Part shown: positions 10,791 through 22,200 of the stretch, one piece after another | How positions within the stretch are numbered: the stretch's first letter is position 1 | How the letters are laid out: every line of letters begins with the position of its first letter | NCBI GenBank assembly: GCA_003508835.1 | Contig: PUFA01000203.1 | Span: forward strand, 712,501-776,500 | From: Eonycteris spelaea | Taxonomy: Eukaryota; Chordata; Mammalia; Chiroptera; Pteropodidae | Length of the DNA: 64,000 nt | Direction of reading: 5' to 3' | The notes under the pieces: model-generated | Seen by the model: only the letters and a program-made list of their open reading frames with translations | What the model was told of the DNA's origin: nothing | The model's database searches: none | Made by a program: the position numbers and the translations under genes

Positions 10791-12739
10791 GCCCCGCAGA
10801 CCGGGCCTGGCGTGCTGACCCCAGACCCAGCTGCCAAGGGAGCCGGGGAGGCTGTGGCCTCGTCCGCCTCCTCCCACGTGACAGGAGCAGACTGTACTGT
10901 CACTGCTGTCTTCCATGGTATGTCCTTGGGAATCAGTGACGGAGTTACATTCGTTTGCTATTCACCGTTTGGGCTCTCCTCTTTTAAAAATGGGAGCGAG
11001 GACGGCCTCCCGGATATGAAATTTTAAAGGCACTTTACCTTCGTGTCCTGACAGCTAAGGATGGAGGGAGGACAAGGCGTGAGGTCTCCGGAAGTGCGGC
11101 GAAAGGGAGGAAAGGTCTCCACACCGGCCTCGGGATCCCGGATGCGATGCCGTCTCTGGGCCGGAGATGTTGCCTCCGAGTGACATGACACCCAGACCGC
11201 ACGTCACCCCGGGCCACTGCCAGGGGCTTAGAGAGGAAGCCGGAGAATTCATTCGCCACCCGGAAAATAAGCTATTCCGGGTGGCCAGGGACAGCAAGAC
11301 CGTGGGGACCCGGACGGACCAAGCCCACTCACGCTGCCTCGCTGAGGACAGAGAGCCACGACCCAGGACTGGGCGCCACCACAGAGCCCTGTCCCAGGCT
11401 CGTCCGCCCCCGGCCCTCTCCCAGCCCGCTGGGCCAGTCCCAGGCCCCCCACCCTGGGCGCCCACACTCTGCACTGACCCACCGCTCCTCCCTTTCTCCA
11501 GGGAGCTCTGCTCATCCAGGACGGTGGCCTCCTGGAGGCACACACGCCTCATCTGCATGTTGAGTCGCCTGAGACAACTGCGCGACGCGAACCACGGCCA
11601 TGTCATCTGTCATTTACGTTGTCCTTGAGAGGAGGACGGGAAAGTTGGCCTTCCTCAAGTCCAGGTTTCTGCAGGGGCCATGCAGGAGCTGGCCCGGTGG
11701 CCACTGGCGCCCAGAGGCCCCGCCGCCCCACAGTGACGCCGATGCCTCCTCACCCATCCAATTTCGCCCAGATGCCCATCTTGCCCCTGCCAGGAGGGGC
11801 CAAAGAGAGCTCCAGGGCTCTGCCCGCCCCACTGGGGCCCAGCCACGGGGTGCGGGGCGCCTCGCAGGCAGGCTGGCACTCGGCGTTGGTGTGGATGGTT
11901 GCCGTGACGTGTGCCGTGACACTGGCATTTCAGGGTGGGGGCGCGACCCTGCAGCACACCAGGGACTGCGGCCTCAGCCCTGGAATGGCACCGCATGCTG
12001 TGGACAGGGCTGCCGCCCCGCACGGTCAAAACTTGCCTGCACTCGGAATCCGCGGGCTCAGCATCTGTGCCGTCGACGGGCCTCTGGGCAAGGCGCCCAG
12101 GGCTCAGGGTGTCAGCAGCCCGCTGCTGGCCCGGGGCCTTCCCAGGCCCCGGGGGCGTCGGTGAACACGGCCGTCGCGTGTGTCCCATGCCGTGTCCTCA
12201 CGGAAAAGTCAGCCAGGGGAGAGAAAATGCAAGTAAGGCTGTCACAAGGAAGAGAAAGCACATTTACTGTACTTATTGAAAACAACAACAAAAATGCTTG
12301 TAGATGAACCTGCACAGCGCGCACCTGTGTTGTCCAAGGGCAGGCCGCAGCGACAGCCGTCGGCAACTGTCACTTGCCTTCCCTTCCCCACCCGTCTCTC
12401 TAACACATCCCCACTGCGCGGGGGGCGGGGACCAAGTGTGTCCCTCATGTTTACAGAAGAAAAAGAGAATGGGAAGGGAGTGCCAACTGGCGTGACACAC
12501 AGCAGGGTGGCATCCTGCTTGTCCAGCAGGGGGCGTCCCAGACCTGACCCCCGCAAGCCTTGTCATGGCGCCTCTTCTACAAGACTGGCCTCCCTCCCGC
12601 CCTCCCTTTCCGCAGCGCACCCCGCGCCCGCCTGCCCAGGGCCCTCACGGCCGCCGTCAACCCCACGCGGCGTGTCCTCGTCAGCCAGGCACAGGCACGG
12701 GGTCCCACGCCCTTCGCTCTCCCTGCGAACATACGGGTG

Positions 12740-13090
12740 CACGTACCTCTTTGAATTCGTGTTTTCAAAGTTTTCTTTGGATAAACACCTGCGAGTGGGA
12801 TGGCCGGGTCACGTGGCGGGCCCGCCACCGTTCCCCGCAGTGGCGGTGCCAGCTTGCAATCCAGCAGCAGGGAACGCGGCGCGCGCTTCTCCTTGTCCTC
12901 GCCAACACTGGTCGTTCACCGAGTCACCGATGATGGCCTTTCGGACAGGTGTGAGGTGATGCCTCATTGCGGTTTTAATTTCCTCATTGATTAGTGACAC
13001 TGAGCATTGTTTCATATGTCTATTGGCCACCTGTATGTCTTCTTTGGAGAAGTGTCTATTCAGGTCCTCTGGCCCTTTTTTAATGAGATG
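12740..13090 (-). repeat. Ancient L1 ORF2 3' region, antisense
   Basis: The + strand reads as the reverse complement of the L1 ORF2 3' end: 'gggatggccgggtcacgtgg', then 'gtgtgaggtgatgcctcatt', 'gtctattggccacctgtatg', 'gagaagtgtctattcaggtc'. Heavily diverged, so an old family. The 5' half is unusually CpG-rich for an old L1. Confidence 0.8.
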
Positions 13091-13097
13091 GTTTGGT

Positions 13098-13145
13098 TTT
13101 TGTTTTATTTATTTATTTGCTTGTTTGTTTATTTATTTATTTATT
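13098..13145 (+). repeat. TTTA/TTTG simple repeat
   Basis: Degenerate tetranucleotide run of TTTA with TTTG variants, sitting between two L1 fragments of opposite orientation. Confidence 0.85.
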
Positions 13146-13149
13146 ATGT

Positions 13150-13600
13150 TAACTTGTAGTTTCTGATGGAATCTACAAAATAAGTGGGTCGAGCAGAATG
13201 GGAGGACACACAATCAATACACAAAAACAACCATATCTCTGTCTTAGCAGTAAGCAATTAGAAATTGAAATTTTAAAAACACTGTTTAGCCATAAACTGA
13301 TAAACTCAACAGCACAGGCGAATCCCAGTAAAAGTCATACAGAAAACAACACACACTCTATTATTACATTGATATAAAAATCTAATAAATGCAAACTATA
13401 GGAATAAGAAGCAGACCAGTGATCACCCAGGACGAGGGGCTGGGGGCGGGAGGGGGGTCCTAGTTTTGAGGCAATAAGCAAATTTGTTATCTTGATCATG
13501 GTGATCATTTCAAGTGTGTCTAAGTGTCAAAACTCATCAAGTTGTACACTTTTAACATGTGTAATTTATTGTATGTCTATGTATACATTTTGTAAAAGGA
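13150..13600 (+). repeat. Ancient L1 3' end, sense orientation
   Basis: 'cacaatcaatacacaaaaac' and 'agcaattagaaattgaaatt' resemble the end of L1 ORF2. The tail 'caaaactcatcaagttgtac' with 'tttattgtatgtctatgtat' resembles an L1M-type 3' UTR end. Interior is partly deleted. It is inverted relative to the L1 just upstream. Confidence 0.65.
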
Positions 13601-14289
13601 CAGTTCAGTTTTTAAAGCAAGCTTCGGGCAGGGCCTTTTTTGTTTTGTTTTGTTTTTCATTTTCCCTTTGACATCTCACCTTTTTCATATGTCACATTTG
13701 ATCCTGGGAACTTTTTATTTGGGGGGGGGCGAAATAACACACATACACACCCAACTTCCCAAAATATTAGCCTTTGATCTAAAACTGGTTTTCGTTCACA
13801 CATTTTCCTTTGCGACTTATCTTGGCACCTTCCGTGTTATTCAGTTGTCTCAGCGACTCAGGGTGTCGTGGAGGAGCGCTGGTTTCTAAGGTAACCGCGG
13901 ACTAGAAGGTGGCCAGCTCAGGGGCGGAGGGCACACACCTGGGAGGCGTCCCGGGCTGGTGTCCACCTCCCCTCAGTGGGTGTTAAGGCGAGAAGCCCCT
14001 TCTTCACTGCATGCCTTGAGGTCCTCGAAAGGGATGAGGGGCCAAATTTCTGGGGGTGATATATCAAGGGACACCGAGAGGGGAGACTAAGAGCTGAGAA
14101 CTCAAAGGCAAGTTCTGCTGGTCACCGCACCGTGGGGAAAAATGACTCTTGTTAAGCAGCTGACCTCCGCGTCCAGCTCCCCACTCCTGGCTTCTCCTCG
14201 CTAAGCCCTGCGCCGCCCCTACATCTCTGAGGGGGTCCTGCCTGTGCGTGTTCTCTGGCTCGGCCCTCAATGCAGGGGCAGCACCGCTG

Positions 14290-14480
14290 ACCGCCGAGTA
14301 CAGACTACGATGCCAGACCCAGACCGCCTGGGTTCCCAGCTCTGTGGCCCCCAGGGCGAGTGACTTCACCTCTCTGGGAGTTTCCTATCTGAAAATGGGG
14401 AGAATAACAACTCCCTCAAAAGACGCTGAGATGACCCAGTGGTTAATACTTGCCGTTCGTCTACAGCGGTATTCATGTAG
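14290..14480 (+). repeat. MIR SINE, sense orientation
   Basis: Contains 'ccgcctgggttcccagctct', 'gagtgacttcacctctctgg', 'tatctgaaaatggggagaat', 'aacaactccctcaaaagacg', in MIR order. Confidence 0.8.
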
Positions 14481-14513
14481 GAAGCGCTACCTATGTTTTG
14501 GGTGTTATTTTTA

Positions 14514-14854
14514 CAGGCTTATCTCAGGGACATGGTGGGTTCGGTTCCAGATGGCCGCACTAAAGTGAATATCACAATAAAATGGGTCACACGAATCGTT
14601 CGGTTCCCTGGCACATATAAAAGTTACGTTTATACTACACTGTGTCTATGCATGCAATAGCATTATGTGTAAAAAGATGTACATAGCTTAATTTAAAAAT
14701 GCTTTATTGCTAAAAAGAAAAATGCCAGCCGTCATCTGAGCCTTCGGCGAGTCATAACCCTTTTGCAGGTGGAGAGTCTTGCTTTCGATGTGAAAAAACC
14801 CCCACAACATCTGCGGAACAATAAAGCAAAGCGTCACCAGACAAGGCCCGCCTG
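14514..14854 (-). mobile_element. Internally deleted Tigger1-type DNA transposon with both ends
   Basis: A 341-bp non-autonomous relic of the pogo-like Tc1/mariner superfamily. One terminal inverted repeat begins CAGGCTTATCTC at 14514, directly after the TA target site. The other ends GGCCCGCCTG at 14854. In between lie hallmark Tigger1 blocks in reverse orientation: 'gggttcggttccaga', 'gggtcacacgaat', 'catataaaagttacg', 'caatagcattatgtg', 'ctttattgctaaaaa', and 'tcatctgagccttcggcgag'. The transposase gene is absent. The TA on the far side has become TG. Eutherian-age element, immobile. Confidence 0.85.
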
Positions 14855-17283
14855 TGCATGCATCGCACCGAACATCGCTGGGAATCGACAGGTCGAGTGA
14901 ATAGACTCTTCCGAGTGACACTGAAATGATGATGGCAGCACAGGCTTCACGCTGGGTATTTCTGCTGCCCAGGCGCATTCTAGAAAAATCTAAATCTAAA
15001 AACAGACCACGGCATTTTCTCAGCCTTAGGACTAAAGGACGCCTTAGCTAAGCAAGCCTCGCCACATCGCCCCTCCAGCCGGTGAAGTTGGAAGACGGGG
15101 CGAGAGCCCTCCGCAGGTGAGTTTATTTTGGTGGAACCGCTACCTGAAGTCCACCTTTGTGGAAGACACACCTGTTTGGGGCTGGGGACATCTGCCCAGG
15201 AATGAGAGGCTGTCACACTGTTCCTTGTATACTCAATTAAATATCCAGTTTCTAGAACCTCTCTCAGCAAATAAAAGCTGACCACACCTGCTTTTCCCTT
15301 TGCTTCCCATACCTAAAAATGAGGTTTGAATTCCACCCGTTAATGGGAGTTCATGCAAATCACCTAAAATGCCTCTTGCCTTGGCTCTCTTGAGTGTAAA
15401 TGAGCTTAATGTAATGATGAGTGACCATAAAGACCAACGCCCCACCTTACCCACAGGGCCTGGGCAGAGGAAAGGATTCATTTATCAGTGGAGTTCTGTG
15501 GGAAGAAGTTAGGACTATGTCGACTCAAGATCTCACTTCCTAGCGTTTCCCTTGCTTTGCCACCCAGCACCCTATAGCTTACAGAGTCCACACTTGATCA
15601 GACTTCACCCTTACCATCCGCAGACAGCAGGTCACAGCGCCAGACTGGGAAGCGGCCCCAGACAAGCTCAGTTTCCTGGACTCCGGGTCTAGTGCTCTTT
15701 CCATTCACCAATAGCTTCCAGATTCCTACAGTGTAGGCTGCCTTGGGCACTATGTCATCTTCTCTTTTTTTCTTTTCTAAACTTGACACTTGCAATTTGC
15801 TCGCATGGCCAGCCACCTTCAGGGGACCCTATCCTGCCGCAGCCACCTCATCCCCCTAGTCTTCGGGGGTGGGGGTGTACAAGGAGATGGTCAGGGGAGC
15901 CTGAGGAAAACAAGAATGCATTCACAACAGTATTAATGAGAGCAAAGGTGAGTGTTTCAGCAGACTGACCCGGCACTGTCACTGGGTCACTACTTCAGAA
16001 GCCATCTGCCTCGTGCAGTCTGGAGATGTTCCCAGGGAGCAGTCATGTTGCCACCACCCACCCAGGCACTCCTGTTCTCCATAACACGTGCCACCCACGG
16101 GACAAAAGCCCGCCTGATAACTGCTACAAACTTTCCAACTCTCGGCAAAGCTGGAGAGAATGACCATGAAAATCTTGGTTTCTCAGAGATTCGTTGGTTA
16201 TCTGCTGGAAAAGGCCTAACAAGAGATATTGATACAGAGGGGACACACGTTTTTTATGTTACAATATTCTGTGCTGAGAAACGGCAGGCAAGAGTTTACG
16301 ATCTAAGACAGCACTTTTCAAAAATAAAAGCCAGCAACGTCGACAATCCACAGGTCTGCACCTCCAAGGTGAAGAAGAGTCTATTCATAAGTGAGAAAGT
16401 CCCAGTTTTCTGAAAGAAACTCATGCTTGTGGAGAATTATTTTGAAATGTCTGACCGGAAGTGGTTTCGACATTGTGATTTTTATATTAGCAGAAACTAT
16501 GTGTTTCACCTATAAAATTTTTATCTGCACATTTGAAAAACTAGGAAACAGAATTTTAAAATGTTTTTAAAATCTAAATGAAGCTTCTTAGTGGGTCTGA
16601 ACCCAGTTACTAAAAATGTAAAATGCAACACCTTCCAAGCATTCATGAAGGACTCAGCTGACGTGGATGTAAATTTACTACCCGAATTTCAATGAAAAGC
16701 CTTTGCACGGTGGTGAGTGGGATTGGAAAGTGAGTATGATTTAATAAATGTGAATGAGGATACCTCTTTGACGGGTATCTTTTCATTAACAGTCACTAAA
16801 AACTACGATTTTTAAAATGTACTTCATCTTTCTTCCCACCTTTTAATATTTCTACTTGCGGGTATGTTTTATAAGGTACGTAATAAAATACATGTCAATA
16901 ATTGCTTTAAAAATATTACGTATGTTGAGAGAGCATGGTAAGACAAATGTCTGGCAACCAGTGCTGGTTGGATGGCCACGGACCAAGCAGTCACATTTGG
17001 GGGCATCCTTTGCAGGTAGAACAAACGACAAGGTCAGGTGCCCACAGCCCACCGGCTCCGGGTGTTCTGGCCTAGCGGTGGTGGACTTGGGCTGGAGGCA
17101 GCTGATCTTTTGATTGCAACCTGCACCTTGCTTAGTTCAGGGGCAGTTCCTGGTAGTTCTAAGTCCTCAGCTGATGCTGATTGGTTCCTTCTTCCTTTTG
17201 CTGTTTATAAACCCATCACTTCTGACTGCCGGGGTCGCTCAGCTCCCACAGACCGGTGACGGACATGCCTAGGTGAGCGTGCA

Positions 17284-17320
17284 TGCACACACACACACGC
17301 ACGCGCGCGCACACGCACGC
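17284..17320. repeat. AC/CG dinucleotide microsatellite
   Basis: Alternating purine-pyrimidine tract of CA units with an embedded CGCGCG block. It could adopt Z-DNA in principle. It lies about 150 bp before the ARHGEF11 CpG island. Confidence 0.9.
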
Positions 17321-17439
17321 TCCATCCGGGTGGTGTGGGAGGGAGGACAGGCAAACAGCAGTGCCCGCAGGGCATCTTAAACCGCCGAGGCAGGAAGACA
17401 GAGTTCACGCCCCAGCCCCATGAAAACGTGTCCCTGTTA

Positions 17440-18470
17440 CTCTCTCATTGTCTTTCTCCACCGGGCTTGGGACCTTCCGACTAATGTCACGCTACTCGGA
17501 AAGCCAGAAACTGCGGATCCACGAGAGGGGCTGTGAAAGCAGCCTGGTCCAGGCGAGGCCCCGCCGTCGGGGTGACACACCTCGCACAGCCCGCCGGGCC
17601 CGGCGAGCGAAGGCTCTGTCCCCGCCGTCGATGGGCGCCAGCAGCGGGGAGGGGCCGCGCCCGGCTCTCCCGCCACCCGGGAAGGAGGCCTCAACTCCGC
17701 TTTGGAAAACCTGGCGGACAGGCCGGGAGGGCGGAGCCGCGGGGCGGGGCGGGGCCACGGGGGTCGCGGGGGCGGGGCTGAGGCGCGGGCGGGGCGGGAC
17801 CACGGGGGTCGCGGGGGCGGGGCTGAGGCGTGGGGGCGGGGCGGCGGGAGTCGCGCGGGCGGAGCTGCGGCCGGGCGGAGAGGCCGCGGGGGCGGGACGG
17901 GCGGTGGGGCGGGGGCGGGGGCGGAGCCTTCGGCCACGCCCACCGCCGGGGAGGGGGCGGGCGGGCGGCCGGGCCTGCGCCCAGGGAGCGAGCGAACGGC
18001 GAACGAGGGGACACGGCCCGGAAGGCGGCGAGCGCGGCCGCGACGCCCGAGCGCGACCCCCGCCGCAGCCCTGTGGCCGCCCGGGCCGCAGCGGGCCAGA
18101 GCCGAGGCCACCGGCTGGCCGGCCGTCGTGCGCGGTCGGGCGAGCGTGGAGAGGCCGGGCGGACGGCGGCGGGGCGGGAGACGGCGGCCCTGACGCGGCG
18201 GTTGTCCCGGCCGGCGCGGAGCGGAGGCGGGCGCGCGGCGGCTGTTTGATGGAGGCCGCGGCGCGCGGGGGCCGGGCGCCGGGACGCGGACGAGCGGCGC
18301 GGCCGGCGCGTGAGGCGCGCGGGGAAGGAGGCCGGGCCCGGGCGGGCGCTGAGCACCGGGCCCCACGGGGCCGAGCTGCGGGCGCCCGGCGCGCACCGGG
18401 CGGGGGACTCTCGGGCACTCTCTGGTTGTGGCTGCTGCTCCCATTTTAAAAAGCACTGCATTTCAGGGGT
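17440..18470 (+). promoter_or_regulatory. ARHGEF11: CpG-island promoter of ARHGEF11
   Basis: About 1 kb of extreme CpG density with many GGGCGGGG-type GC boxes and no TATA box, ending about 0.8 kb before the start codon. This is the standard layout of a broadly expressed mammalian gene with dispersed start sites. A 45-bp-period duplication carries GC boxes at 17755-17830. An ETS-type site CCCGGAAG lies at 18017-18024. The exact transcription start cannot be read from sequence. Long open frames on both strands here reflect the lack of A/T and are not genes. Confidence 0.85.
17755..17830 (+). repeat. Tandem duplication of a GC-box block in the promoter
   Basis: A 31-base block (CCACGGGGGTCGCG... 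through ...GCTGAGGCG) occurs at 17755-17785 and again, identical, at 17800-17830, a 45-bp period. Each copy carries a GGGGCGGGG Sp1/KLF-type site. A related third, diverged copy follows. Confidence 0.9.
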
Positions 18471-19243
18471 TCTTTGGCTTTTTTTTTTTTTTTTTTTGGT
18501 GCGATCGGCTCATTTAAGGATCTGAAAACCGCGAATGTAAAAGGTTTTTTTTGTTTTTTAAAGGAAATTCATAATCTCGGTTTCCCAGGCTTGCGCTGGA
18601 CTCGGAAGGAACGCCGTTGTGTACATACCGTTGTATGGTTTAATTTATTGTTTTTACTGTGCAAATCGGCTGGAAGATTTTTTCCAGGTGCCAATTCGGA
18701 TTTATTCATCCTTTTTTTTTTCTTCCCTGAACTATATCTGTTGTCGTTTTAAAGCGTTGGAGACCAGAGAATTGCAACCCCCCCCCCTTTGGAGCTTGAG
18801 GCTCTCCTGCCAAGAGGAGGACAGCTGGGAAAACTGGATTAAAAGGATGCTTTTTATCTGTATTTTGCAGTAAGACTGATATTTTGAAGACACATTCTTT
18901 CCGTGATTCATTTTTTAGCCCATAGCGCTAACCTTGAAGAGATTTGTGGTTGGTTTTTTGGTTTCTAAGGTCATAGTTTTTCCTCTTTTTCTTTCGTTTT
19001 TTTCTTTTCTTTTTTTTTTTTTTTTTTTAGTCGGGGAGGGGAGGGGGCTCAGAAAGGAGAGCAAGTTAACTGGTAGAAGGAGAATGAGCTTCGGTTACCA
19101 GGGTCCTGAGAGCTGGAGGGAAAAAGGATTCAGCCTTCAAGTTAGGAGGCCTTCCTCTCACCGCTCTTAAAAACGGCAAGGATTCGACCCTGATCAAAAC
19201 GTCAAAACTACAGGACTCAAGCCACGGAGGCCCGGGGGAAGCC
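18471..19243 (+). other. ARHGEF11: Probable ARHGEF11 5' untranslated region
   Basis: Stretch between CpG island and start codon. It has a 20-base T run (18479-18498), further T-rich blocks, and a 19-base T run (19010-19028) followed by AG. It contains several upstream ATGs, the last opening a 28-codon frame (19084-19170). Transcript structure is inferred from position only; the T-tract plus AG could serve as a 5' UTR splice acceptor. Confidence 0.6.
19084..19170 (+). other. Upstream ORF in the ARHGEF11 leader
   Basis: ATG at 19084 opens 28 codons (MSFGYQGPESW...) ending in TAA at 19168-19170, 73 bases before the main ATG and in another frame. If transcribed, it would be a candidate for damping ARHGEF11 translation. 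It is part of a longer open frame starting at 18934. No conservation test is possible here. Confidence 0.4.
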
Positions 19244-19275
19244 ATGAGTGTAAGATTACCCCAGCGTATAGACAG
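19244..19275 (+). CDS. ARHGEF11: ARHGEF11 exon 1 (coding part)
   Basis: Encodes [10 protein letters not shown] plus two bases of the next Arg codon, ending at donor AG|GTAGGT. The start context is GAAGCCATGA (G at -3). The exon continues upstream into the leader. Confidence 0.95.
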
Positions 19276-22200
19276 GTAGGTTTGCTACTAAACTGGATTT
19301 TCAGTACTTAAGGTGCTGCATTTGATAAAAGGTGGCGGGTGGAGGGGCCGGGTGGGCTGCGGGAGCCCCTGGCAGGAGTGTGCCCTGGTCTCCAGGACGC
19401 TCTGGGCATGTGGGTCTGTCTTCCCTGCGTCGTCCATGTTCAGAACATTTCCTGATTCAGTGTTTTGTTTTGTTTTGTTTGTTTGTTTGTTTTAATATAA
19501 GCAATTAGGGAAGCCGGGAATGGGGAAAGGGGGGAGTTGGCTCAGGCTGACTTGACTTATGCCAGGCTGCAGGCTGGGTTTTAATCCCTGACTTGCCCGC
19601 CTGAGCTGCGGGTTTAGGTGTTGGAGCTGCTGGGGGAAGGGCCCCGGCAGGGGCGTGGGCCTCCACCGGCTGGTCGTCGTCGATGGTGGGTGGTGGGGTT
19701 TGGTGATGGGGTGAACCCCCTTTCCAGAATGCGATGTCCTTGCCTGAGTGATGCAACCCCACAGTGCTGGATTTTTACCACTGGCTACTAATGGCCCCCA
19801 AATCAAAGGCCGCCTTAGAATTTTTTCTCTTCAAGGTTAGGGGTTGGATGTGAGACCTGCCACCCGGCTCATGCCCAAGGTTTACTCTTGCGGGGTGTTT
19901 CTAGTAAGCCTGACTGCAGAGTGGGCCTCCATGGCTTGGAGCCAGAAGGAGCGGCTCTGGCCCTTAGGCCTGCTGGGCAGATGCGCTGGCCCTCGGTCTG
20001 AGCGTGGGGCAGCCCCCGCTCCCCCAGAGTCCGCTCAGCCTCCCCACCTCGAGAAACCACAGCTCACAGCCTTGTAAGGTGGCTGCCTTGTCCCTTGAGA
20101 GCCTGTGGGTGCTGCCTGATGGAGGACTGAACAGGCAGAGGAAAGGCCTGGGCCTGCAGTGGTATTCCTGGAGCGGCCTGGTGCCGGCCGGCAAGGAGTA
20201 ATTGCTGTCTTGGCGTCCAGGTAACCTGTGATAACCGTGCTCAGGATAACGCCCTTTGGCTATGGAACGTGGCCTAAGGTGCGTGCGATCTCTCCCCCAC
20301 ACAGCAATCTCTGGGTGGCCTCAGTCCCGTTTAGGCCAGTCAGCAGCCCCCAGGCCCCAAGATGGGCCCGGCTTGGCAGTGGCGGGCGGAAGGCAGTGCA
20401 CAGGGTGCACACGGCTGGGGACCTCCATCCGCCCCTTTTTGCTGGCTTCTCCGCAGTTTGCTCTCCCGGGGGGAATGGAGGCCTGTCAAGGCAGGGGTCC
20501 ACGTGGGACCCTCCGCCCTTCGCTTGTCACCGTCCTGGAGTTGGGCAATTGGTGCACTTGCCTTCTTGCGGTTTGGGTGGGGGGCTGTACTCTGAATCAG
20601 GGATGTGAGGAGATGGAAGCCCAGGTGTTGGGGTGCGAGGAGGGGAAGGGTCCCGGCTGACGTGAGCCACTCCTTGGGAGTTGGGGGCCCACCGGCTTAG
20701 GTTCGTACAGCCCAGTACGCCCCAAGGGCCTTCAGACCGATGTCCTCCTTTGGGCCTGATGGGGTTTCCGTGAAGCTGGCCAGTGGGGAGGGCGCTGTCT
20801 TGCTGGCTGGTAGCAGAGGCTGGACCAGCCCAGCCCTCCTGGAGCTGACGTTGGCCCTCTGCGGCCGCCGTGTTTCACAGGTGTGGGTGCCGGTCCTGTG
20901 GCGTGGGCGCTGCCCTATCTTCTGGCAGCGGGGTGCGGTGGTCTCCAGCACCCCCAGGACTTCCTGACGGTCTTGAGGCTCACACTTGTAGTTAAATCTC
21001 CATTTTCTCCAGTGGGGTGCTATAGCTTAGCAGGGTGAGAGTACCCCTCAGCCCCACGCATATCCCGGTTCTGTCCCTGCTGAGGATCAGCGCTGGGCTC
21101 GGCCCCCTTCCCAGTGTCCCTGTTGCACGGGGTCTTAACCTGCTCTTTCGGGCCTTGTGACATCTCAGGTTCAAGACCCTTGGGATTTGAAGTGATTCAC
21201 AGGTGGACACCGGCCCAGGGGGTCATGGGCACGGGGTCCTCTCTAGTTTCTCAGTTTGCTGTGCAGAGCCGCGTGGAAGGTGCCGTCAGAGAGTTCCAGA
21301 AAGCTGGAGTATCTGGCCCTCGCTCACAGGACCACCAACCGGTGTGGGGACGTGGGAGCGTGTAAGTCCCGACAACCACTGGACTCTGCTCAGGGTGTCC
21401 CAGCTCAGCGCCGGGCCTGGGGTCAGCGCTCAATAGGTATTTGACGGGTGGCCGTGGGCACGAACGGACGCGTCAGCAAGTGCGAATTCTCCCATTCGGA
21501 CCGTGGGTGCGCGTGTGTGCGTTTCAGACGCAGGTGCCGTGGCGCCTGGGAGGCGAGCGACGTGGACGGCGAGCCCAGGGGCGTCTGGGGGTCGCGGCTC
21601 TGCGCAGATGGGGCTCTGGGATGTTTATTTGGCAGAGTCTTTAATCTTGTGGGGTTTGATTCTCAGGTCCGAAGACATGAAATTATTTGCAACTCATCGT
21701 CACCTTTTAGTGTCATTTGGTCGTTGGCGAGAGGTGGGCTAAGGGACCGCCGGCCGTTGTGTCCCTTTCGGTGTCTGTCCTCTGACACCCTGTTGCCCAT
21801 TAATATGTATTTCTCTCAAAGTTTCTAAAAATGGGCTTGATACTGCAGGCAGAGGCACTGAGACCGCATCATTTTACAGGCATGGCAATGCGTTTTGCTG
21901 AGGCATCTGTATCCGTTTGCCGAGTTCTCCATGGCAAATGTTTCAAGTGGCCAGGTGGGTGAGAATTTGCGTCCATGAAACGGCTCTTCTCTGTGCAGAG
22001 TCAGTCAGCTCCTGTGAGAGCCAGACAGACAGAAGTGCTAGATTTATGCCCAGAGCCTGAGGTCTGGGCCCTGGCACGCCCTGCAGCTAGCTGCATGACC
22101 TTGAGCAAGTCGCATGTCTCCTGATTTCCTCACGTGTGAGGCAACGGCTCACGTGTCTGAGCTGCTGTCCAGTTTACACACACTCTCACGGACACAGCGT

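Larger units (their letters stand above)
6769..17439. other. Intergenic region between ETV3L remnant and ARHGEF11 promoter
   Basis: No gene is recognised in this 10.7 kb. It contains L2-type fragments (7365-8440, 9880-9990), MIR copies (10590-10790 and 14290-14480), two ancient L1 pieces in opposite orientation (12740-13600), an internally deleted Tigger1 (14514-14854) and an AC/CG microsatellite (17284-17320). Composition shifts from GC-rich to AT-richer around 12.7-17.2 kb. The stretch 14860-17280 shows no repeat or gene I can name. Confidence 0.75.

Noticed and set aside
15480..17240. Possible DNA-transposon or conserved element in the AT-rich stretch
   Set aside because: I could not match terminal repeats or a known family, so nothing is claimed.
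17437..18456. Overlapping long open frames of over 300 codons on both strands
   Set aside because: The region is a CpG island with almost no A/T, so stop codons are rare in every frame. The translations are Arg/Gly/Pro/Ala-rich with no domain.
19160..19200. tRNA B-box-like text (GGATTCGACC) before the ARHGEF11 start
   Set aside because: No matching A box, acceptor stem or terminator is present around it.
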